Source: Flavobacterium psychrophilum
GTDB lineage: Bacteria; Bacteroidota; Bacteroidia; Flavobacteriales; Flavobacteriaceae
Assembly (NCBI GenBank): GCA_945872875.1
Contig: CAMCBB010000055.1
Span: 1-12,039, forward strand
Direction of reading: 5' to 3'
Length of the DNA stretch: 12,039 nucleotides
Shown here one piece after another: positions 7,774 to 12,039 of this stretch. Position 1 is the stretch's first letter. Every line of letters starts with the position of its first letter. Under the pieces are notes generated by a model. The model made no database searches. It was not told the origin of the DNA and worked only from the letters and a program-made list of their open reading frames with translations. Both the position numbers and the translations under genes were made by a program.

Positions 7774-7804
7774 TTGGAGCGTGATTAGTTTTTTTCTAAA
7801 TTAG
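7774..7804 (+). promoter_or_regulatory. Candidate Bacteroidota promoter for the oxidoreductase-mtgA operon
   Basis: A TTG at 7774-7776 and TAAATTAG at 7797-7804 are separated by 20 bp, the spacing expected between the -33 and -7 boxes. The -7 differs from TAnnTTTG at one position. It ends 15 nt before the ATG at 7820. The spacer after dxs holds no hairpin terminator, so readthrough from dxs is also possible. Confidence 0.45.
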
Positions 7805-7819
7805 CAGAAAATAGCCTCC

Positions 7820-8932
7820 ATGCAACTAAGTTATTGGGAAATAAAAAATTGGTTTACAAATGTTGACTTCACTATTGTGGGCAGCGGAATTGTGGGATTG
7901 CATTGCGCATTAGAATTGCGCGAACGATTTCCAGAGAGTAAAATACTGATCCTCGAAAAGGGAATTTTACCACAAGGAGCCAGTACAAAAAATGCTGGAT
8001 TTGCGTGTTTTGGAAGTTTGTCAGAATTAATTGACGACCTAAAAACACACACCGAAGAAGAAGTCATTCAGTTGGTACAAAAACGCTGGAACGGCATGCA
8101 ACTGCTTCGCAAAAGACTTGGTGATGCCACTCTTGATTTCAAACCTTACGGAGGTTATGAATTATTCTTACAAGATGACGATGCAACTTACAGCGAATGT
8201 TTGCAGAAAATGCCATTTTTAAATGAAATTTTAAAACCGCTTTTTAAAGCCGATGTATTTTCGAAAGAGGTTGATCGATTTGCCTTTGCAAACATAAAAG
8301 AATACTCGATTTTCAATCCGTTTGAAGCACAAATTGACACTGGAAACATGATGCAAGCTTTACTAAAAGAAGCCATTTCGAAAGATATTTTAATTTTGAA
8401 TCAAGCAGAAGTTTCTTCTTATACAGACAAAAATGACTCGGTAGAATTGGTTGTAAACGACTACTCTTTCAATACTAAAAAATTGCTTTTTGCCACCAAT
8501 GGTTTTGCCTCGCAACTTACAAATAATGAAGTGAAACCCGCTCGTGCACAAGTTTTAATTACGGAGCCGATTGCCAATTTAGACATTAAAGGCACCTTTC
8601 ATTTAGATAAAGGATATTATTATTTTAGAAATTTTGAAGATCGAATTCTACTGGGTGGCGGTAGAAATTTAGATTTTGAAGGGGAAACCACCACCGATTT
8701 ATCGCAGACAGAAAAAATTCAGAATAAATTGGAAGACTTATTAAAAAATGTAATTTTACCAAACCAAGAGTTTCAAATTGCACACCGTTGGAGTGGCATT
8801 ATGGGTATTGGAGCACACAAAAATCCGATCGTTTCTCAACTATCCAATAATGTATATTGTGGAGTTCGATTAGGTGGAATGGGTGTTGCAATAGGAAGTT
8901 TAATAGGAAAAGAACTAGCAGATTTAGTATAA
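7820..8932 (+). CDS. FAD-dependent oxidoreductase of the DAO (D-amino acid/glycine oxidase-like) family
   Basis: This 370-residue protein has an N-terminal Rossmann FAD-binding motif, VGSGIVGLHCALEL (GxGxxG at 21-26), with E46 at the end of the second strand placed to bind the ribose. QGASTKNAGF (52-61) is the DAO-family segment near the flavin. The C-terminal half carries HRWSGIMG (332-339) and closes with GVRLGGMGVAIGSLIGKEL, the second flavin-contacting region. No signal peptide or membrane helix is seen, so it is probably cytoplasmic. DAO-family enzymes oxidise the C-N bond of amino acids or N-methyl amines; the substrate here is not predictable from motifs. The stop codon abuts the mtgA ATG, so the two are almost certainly co-transcribed. 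A link to D-amino acids of the cell wall is suggested only by that neighbour. The start is the first ATG after a candidate promoter, and the Rossmann motif begins a normal distance from it. Confidence 0.88.
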   Translation: MQLSYWEIKNWFTNVDFTIVGSGIVGLHCALELRERFPESKILILEKGILPQGASTKNAGFACFGSLSELIDDLKTHTEEEVIQLVQKRWNGMQLLRKRLGDATLDFKPYGGYELFLQDDDATYSECLQKMPFLNEILKPLFKADVFSKEVDRFAFANIKEYSIFNPFEAQIDTGNMMQALLKEAISKDILILNQAEVSSYTDKNDSVELVVNDYSFNTKKLLFATNGFASQLTNNEVKPARAQVLITEPIANLDIKGTFHLDKGYYYFRNFEDRILLGGGRNLDFEGETTTDLSQTEKIQNKLEDLLKNVILPNQEFQIAHRWSGIMGIGAHKNPIVSQLSNNVYCGVRLGGMGVAIGSLIGKELADLV

Positions 8933-9646
8933 ATGGCAGCAAAAAAAGACAATTCCAATTCAACCTTTTTTCAAAAACTAAAAGCATTTCTTTGGAAAGC
9001 TTTGCTTTGGTTTTTTGGAATATCCTTGTTTTTAGTAATCCTCTTTAAATGGGTCCCGGTTCCGTTTACACCATTAATGGTAACACGAGCGTTGGAACAA
9101 AAATTTGCAGGAAAAGAAATGACATGCAGTCATACTTGGGTGCCACTAGAAGAAATTTCAACCAACATGCAAAAAGCGGTAATTGCAAGTGAAGACTGTA
9201 CTTTTTTAACTCATTACGGATTTGATTTTAAAGCCATGCAAAAAGCATTTAGAAATAACGAAAGAGGTCGAAAACTAAAAGGTGGCAGTACTATATCCCA
9301 ACAAACGGCAAAAAATGTGTTTTTATGGCAAGGCCGAAGTTATGTAAGAAAAGGGCTAGAAGCCTATTTCACTGTATTGATTGAAATCGTTTGGGGAAAA
9401 GAGCGCATTATGGAAGTATACCTCAACTCGATAGAAATGGGAGAAGGGGTTTATGGCGTGGAGGCTGCATCCGAATATTGGTACAAAACTAAAGCTGACA
9501 ATTTAACCAAAATGCAAGCAGCAGGAATTGCAGCAATTCTTCCAAATCCAAGAAAATATAAAGCATCCAATTCTTCTTCTTATATTCAAAAGAGAAAAGG
9601 CAAAATCGTAAAAACCATGCGGCAAATTGGAAAAATAGAGTATTAA
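8933..9646 (+). CDS. mtgA: Monofunctional biosynthetic peptidoglycan glycosyltransferase
   Basis: MtgA polymerises lipid II into glycan strands at the outer face of the inner membrane and has no transpeptidase domain. The 237-residue protein has one N-terminal membrane anchor (about 22-40) and then a GT51 domain. The motifs are ASEDCTFLTHYGFD (85-98, with the catalytic E87 of the EDxxFxxHxG signature), KGGSTISQQTAKN (116-128), RKGLE (139-143, with the second conserved glutamate E143), and KERIMEVYLNSIEMGEGVYGVEAA (from 156). AAILPNPRKYK (200-210) follows near the end. The protein stops right after the GT51 fold, which separates it from class A penicillin-binding proteins. Its ATG follows the oxidoreductase TAA with no gap, suggesting reinitiation by ribosomes from the upstream gene. 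A strong hairpin terminator begins within its stop codon. Confidence 0.95.
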   Translation: MAAKKDNSNSTFFQKLKAFLWKALLWFFGISLFLVILFKWVPVPFTPLMVTRALEQKFAGKEMTCSHTWVPLEEISTNMQKAVIASEDCTFLTHYGFDFKAMQKAFRNNERGRKLKGGSTISQQTAKNVFLWQGRSYVRKGLEAYFTVLIEIVWGKERIMEVYLNSIEMGEGVYGVEAASEYWYKTKADNLTKMQAAGIAAILPNPRKYKASNSSSYIQKRKGKIVKTMRQIGKIEY

Positions 9647-9675
9647 AAAAAGCGTCGGTGTTCGACGCTTTTTTT
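9645..9675. terminator. Bidirectional intrinsic terminator between mtgA and the DoxX-like gene
   Basis: A perfect 13-bp stem is formed by seven A plus GCGTCG (9645-9657) and CGACGC plus seven T (9663-9675), around a 5-nt loop GTGTT. The GC core with flanking A and T runs gives a U-tract in both directions. The first arm overlaps the last two bases of the mtgA stop codon, and the DoxX-like gene stop on the other strand is only 3 nt away, so one element serves both converging genes. Confidence 0.93.
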
Positions 9676-9677
9676 AT

Positions 9678-10061
9678 TTAATAATGAAATAATGATCTGT
9701 AACTTGACCAATATTTATAAATTAATATTCCGTTTAATGCGGCAACAACCAAAGCGCCTCCAACGCCCGAAGCATCCAAAAAGAAATGAAATAATAAAAT
9801 ATTTAATGATATGGGAGCTAATAATATTAAGGCAAAAGCAACCCATTTTTTAGTTAGCAATAACAATCCAATTACAATTTCTAAAAGGGCTACTGTTTTT
9901 AATAAATACCCTGTTGCGGCTAATGAGGTCATAAAAGCGGCTGCTTTTTGTGGGAGCTCAGGCAAAGGAATAAATGGTTGTGGCCATAAAATATTTAATC
10001 CAAAAATAATAAGAATACATCCCAGTATCCTTCTAACAAATTTAGCAAACATGGAATTCAT
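9678..10061 (-). CDS. DoxX-like small integral membrane protein
   Basis: This 127-residue protein is almost all hydrophobic, with about four membrane helices near residues 9-26, 48-70, 73-94 and 99-117. The layout, the GLNILWPQPFIPLPELP segment after helix 1, and the glutamate in helix 2 (E61 in LLEIVIGLLLL) fit the DoxX/DoxD-like family of small membrane proteins. The family name comes from a subunit of an archaeal thiosulfate:quinone oxidoreductase, but most bacterial members have no proven role, and none is claimed here. The start at 10061 is preceded by a promoter-like sequence; M4 at 10052 is an alternative start. It converges on mtgA with a shared terminator, and lies downstream of the TonB-dependent receptor gene on the same strand. 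Confidence 0.75.
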   Translation of the reverse strand: MNSMFAKFVRRILGCILIIFGLNILWPQPFIPLPELPQKAAAFMTSLAATGYLLKTVALLEIVIGLLLLTKKWVAFALILLAPISLNILLFHFFLDASGVGGALVVAALNGILIYKYWSSYRSLFHY

Positions 10062-10090
10062 AAAGGAGTGGTTTTAAGGTTAGTATCTAG

Positions 10091-10122
10091 TAAAGTTACT
10101 ATTAAAATTAATTTCCTCCAAA
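10091..10122 (-). promoter_or_regulatory. Candidate promoter for the DoxX-like gene
   Basis: On the minus strand TTTG (10122-10119) is followed after exactly 20 bp by TAACTTTA (10098-10091), one mismatch from the TAnnTTTG -7 consensus. It ends 29 nt before the ATG at 10061. This suggests that the gene is transcribed on its own rather than only by readthrough from the receptor gene. Confidence 0.5.
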
Positions 10123-10173
10123 TATTTTAAATTAAAAACAATTGAAAACAAACTGTTTACAAATAAAAAAAGC

Positions 10174-12039
10174 CTAAAGCGAGAAATTTATTGCTAATAC
10201 AATATTTCGCCCCATGTTTGGAATTCCGTCATTTTTTAAACGAGATAAGTGGGAAAAATACATCTTATCAAAAATATTATTTGCATTCAAATTAACATCA
10301 AAAGCCATTTTCCCTAAAGTCATTTTTCCTCCAAAACCAAAATTTAATAAAGTATAATCTGTTGTATTCTTTTCAAATAAACCAGGATTATTTTGATTTA
10401 AGGTATGCTCTACATTTAAAACTGCGAATCCATCTTTAAACCATTTTGTAGATTTAAATTCGGTTTTTATCGAATTATTCCATTTCATTGCCGGGATTAA
10501 AGGCAGATTTTCTCCATTTTGTTTTTTACCGGTCACGCTTTCAAAACTACTCGTAACATGCAACCAATCTAGTGGATGGGGGTGAAAATGTATACCAGCT
10601 TCTCCACCAAATAAAGAAGCATTTTCTTGCAAATAATCATACACATCATTTCCGTCAATTTGAGTTCCGTTTGGAGCAATGAAAATATAATTATTGATTT
10701 GGTTATAAAACCCATTGGCAAACAATTCAAAATGGGGATTTCTATATTCCAAATTCAAATCGGTTTGAAAATTTTGCTCATTTTGCAAGGCACTATTTCC
10801 TATTTCGTAGCGGTTACTACCCTCATGAACCCCATTAGAGGTTAATTCGGCTAGGTTTGGCGCTCTAAATCCTGTTGCTAGATTTAGTCGTAAAATGATA
10901 TTTCCCTTTAAACTGGACTTCAATCCTAAAGACGAATTAAAACTCTGAAATTTTCTATCGATTGGAGCAAAGTAACCTTCATCGCCAATTATTCCGTGTT
11001 CGGTTGTTGTAATATTTCGATTATCCCAACGAAGTCCGGCCTGAATCACATTCTTTTTCCACTCATAGTTTGCAGTTCCAAAAACTCCAAAATCAGTAGT
11101 CGTTGCATCAGGAATTAATAATTCTTCTGCCGAATTTAAATTAGTTTGCTGCATTCCTTGAACTCCAAATATAGATTCTACTTTTCCAAGTTTAGGCAAA
11201 TAGTATTTTACATTATAATTTAATGTTTTCAATTTCATTTGTAATACCGCCACTTCACTATCTTCAAATTCACTTCGGTCGTTATTGATGTAACCTAAAT
11301 CGGCTTCCAATTTTGAATTGGAAAAGAAAATACTATTATTCAAACTCAAAATATGACTAATAACACCTTGTTTTGGAAAATCAGGTATTTTACTGTTGGT
11401 TTGTTCTGCAATACCGGCTTCTGGAATTCCTAAATCTAATTTGTTGTAATTGTATCTTAAAGTGGAAGAAAAACGAGCATTAGAATACCCTAAAGCCGAT
11501 TTGAAATCCAATTCATTGTAGCGCGTATTCGTAACACGATCACCTTCGGCAATTTTATAATCGGCGTGTTTGTTGTTACTGATACGAGTTGTAAATTTTA
11601 AATCCTCTCCAGATAATTTATAACCAATTGAAGAATTTGTTCCGTTGGTATTGCTAAAATATTTTTGATTAAAGTTCAGTTCAGAAGTGTTTGATTTTCC
11701 AAACTTTTCAGGATTAAAATACAAAACCCCTCCTATCGCATCCGATCCATACAACAACGAAGCAGGACCTTTTATCACCTCAACACTTTCCACTCCGGCA
11801 TCGTTCAATCCCAGGCCATGTTCCTCTCCAAATTGCTGGTTTTCTAAACGAACGCCTTGCGAATAGACCAAAACACGATTGCCACTCATTCCCCGAATAA
11901 CGGGCTTTCCTATTGAGGTTCCGGTGGAAACTTGAGAAACACCAGGAATCGTTGCCAAACCTTCAATTAAGGTAGCTGTTCCTTTTTGTTGTAACATTTT
12001 AATCGATTGGTGTTCAACCTTCATTACATTTTGCGATTG
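10174..12039 (-). CDS. TonB-dependent outer-membrane receptor (N-terminally incomplete at window edge)
   Basis: TonB-dependent receptors import metal chelates, vitamins or sugars across the outer membrane using energy from TonB-ExbBD. The frame is open to the window edge: five codons (QSQNV) precede the first visible ATG at 12024, and that ATG lies inside the plug domain, so the true start with signal peptide and TonB box is outside the window. 621 codons are visible. The plug runs to about residue 110, with LIEGLATIPGVS, GKPVIRGMSGNRVLVYSQGV, and VESVEVIKGPASLLYGSDAIGG. The rest is the 22-strand barrel, with GLKSSLKGNIILRLNLATGFRAPNLAEL in the middle and a C-terminal NIFDKMYFSHLSRLKNDGIPNMGRNI close to the end. 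The EEHGLGLNDAG and HFHPHPLDWLH segments resemble the ZnuD-like metal receptor group, but this is recall only; the substrate is undetermined. Confidence 0.92.
   Translation of the reverse strand, partial: QSQNVMKVEHQSIKMLQQKGTATLIEGLATIPGVSQVSTGTSIGKPVIRGMSGNRVLVYSQGVRLENQQFGEEHGLGLNDAGVESVEVIKGPASLLYGSDAIGGVLYFNPEKFGKSNTSELNFNQKYFSNTNGTNSSIGYKLSGEDLKFTTRISNNKHADYKIAEGDRVTNTRYNELDFKSALGYSNARFSSTLRYNYNKLDLGIPEAGIAEQTNSKIPDFPKQGVISHILSLNNSIFFSNSKLEADLGYINNDRSEFEDSEVAVLQMKLKTLNYNVKYYLPKLGKVESIFGVQGMQQTNLNSAEELLIPDATTTDFGVFGTANYEWKKNVIQAGLRWDNRNITTTEHGIIGDEGYFAPIDRKFQSFNSSLGLKSSLKGNIILRLNLATGFRAPNLAELTSNGVHEGSNRYEIGNSALQNEQNFQTDLNLEYRNPHFELFANGFYNQINNYIFIAPNGTQIDGNDVYDYLQENASLFGGEAGIHFHPHPLDWLHVTSSFESVTGKKQNGENLPLIPAMKWNNSIKTEFKSTKWFKDGFAVLNVEHTLNQNNPGLFEKNTTDYTLLNFGFGGKMTLGKMAFDVNLNANNIFDKMYFSHLSRLKNDGIPNMGRNIVLAINFSL

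Noticed and set aside
8857..9048. 63-residue plus-strand frame across the oxidoreductase-mtgA junction
   Set aside because: It overlaps two well-supported genes in another frame and has a composition expected of a shadow.
9811..10077. 88-residue plus-strand open frame opposite the DoxX-like gene
   Set aside because: It lies antisense within a clear membrane-protein gene, has no recognisable domain and no supporting promoter; it is a shadow frame.
10062..10173. Longest gene-free gap (112 bp) as a site for a small gene or RNA
   Set aside because: Apart from the DoxX-like gene promoter and a 5-bp stem around AAACAAACTGTTT, I see no open frame or stable structure.
10140..10176. Terminator for the TonB-dependent receptor gene (T-run after GGC on the minus strand)
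   Set aside because: There is a seven-T run after the stop codon but I could not find a paired GC stem before it.

Overview
The window looks like ordinary core chromosome of a low-GC Bacteroidota, most likely a Flavobacterium or close relative in Flavobacteriaceae. The support is an AT-rich composition, A-rich leaders without clear Shine-Dalgarno sites, several Bacteroidota-type -7 elements (TAnnTTTG) in front of genes, and protein sequences (AsnRS, sigma-54, Dxs, TadA, a TonB-dependent receptor) of flavobacterial character. The species assignment is inference from recognition, not a search.

Layout from left to right. (1) Plus strand: a two-halved RND/MMPL-type membrane transporter, then asparaginyl-tRNA synthetase (asnS), then the sigma-54 factor (rpoN). 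(2) rpoN meets tadA (tRNA adenosine deaminase, minus strand) tail to tail with only 3 bp between stop codons. (3) tadA and dxs (first enzyme of the MEP isoprenoid pathway, plus strand) diverge from a 37-bp region that holds two back-to-back -7 elements, each ending 4 nt before its ATG, so both mRNAs may be leaderless. (4) Plus strand: a two-gene unit of an FAD-dependent DAO-family oxidoreductase and mtgA (peptidoglycan glycosyltransferase), joined as TAAATG and closed by a strong hairpin terminator. (5) Minus strand: a small DoxX-like membrane protein converging on that terminator, and a TonB-dependent outer-membrane receptor whose N-terminus lies beyond the right edge.

The genes are mostly housekeeping: translation (asnS, tadA), transcription (rpoN), isoprenoid precursors including the undecaprenyl carrier lineage (dxs), wall synthesis (mtgA), and envelope transport (RND protein, TonB receptor). 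Apart from the FAD oxidoreductase/mtgA pair there is little sign of a dedicated pathway. No tRNA, rRNA, insertion sequence, CRISPR, phage or toxin-antitoxin gene was seen, and no gap between genes exceeds about 112 bp. I found no convincing undescribed system. The points worth a second look are the compact divergent tadA/dxs promoter region, a sigma-54-like -24/-12 sequence inside dxs, the coupled oxidoreductase/mtgA pair, and a repeat-like spacer between asnS and rpoN.
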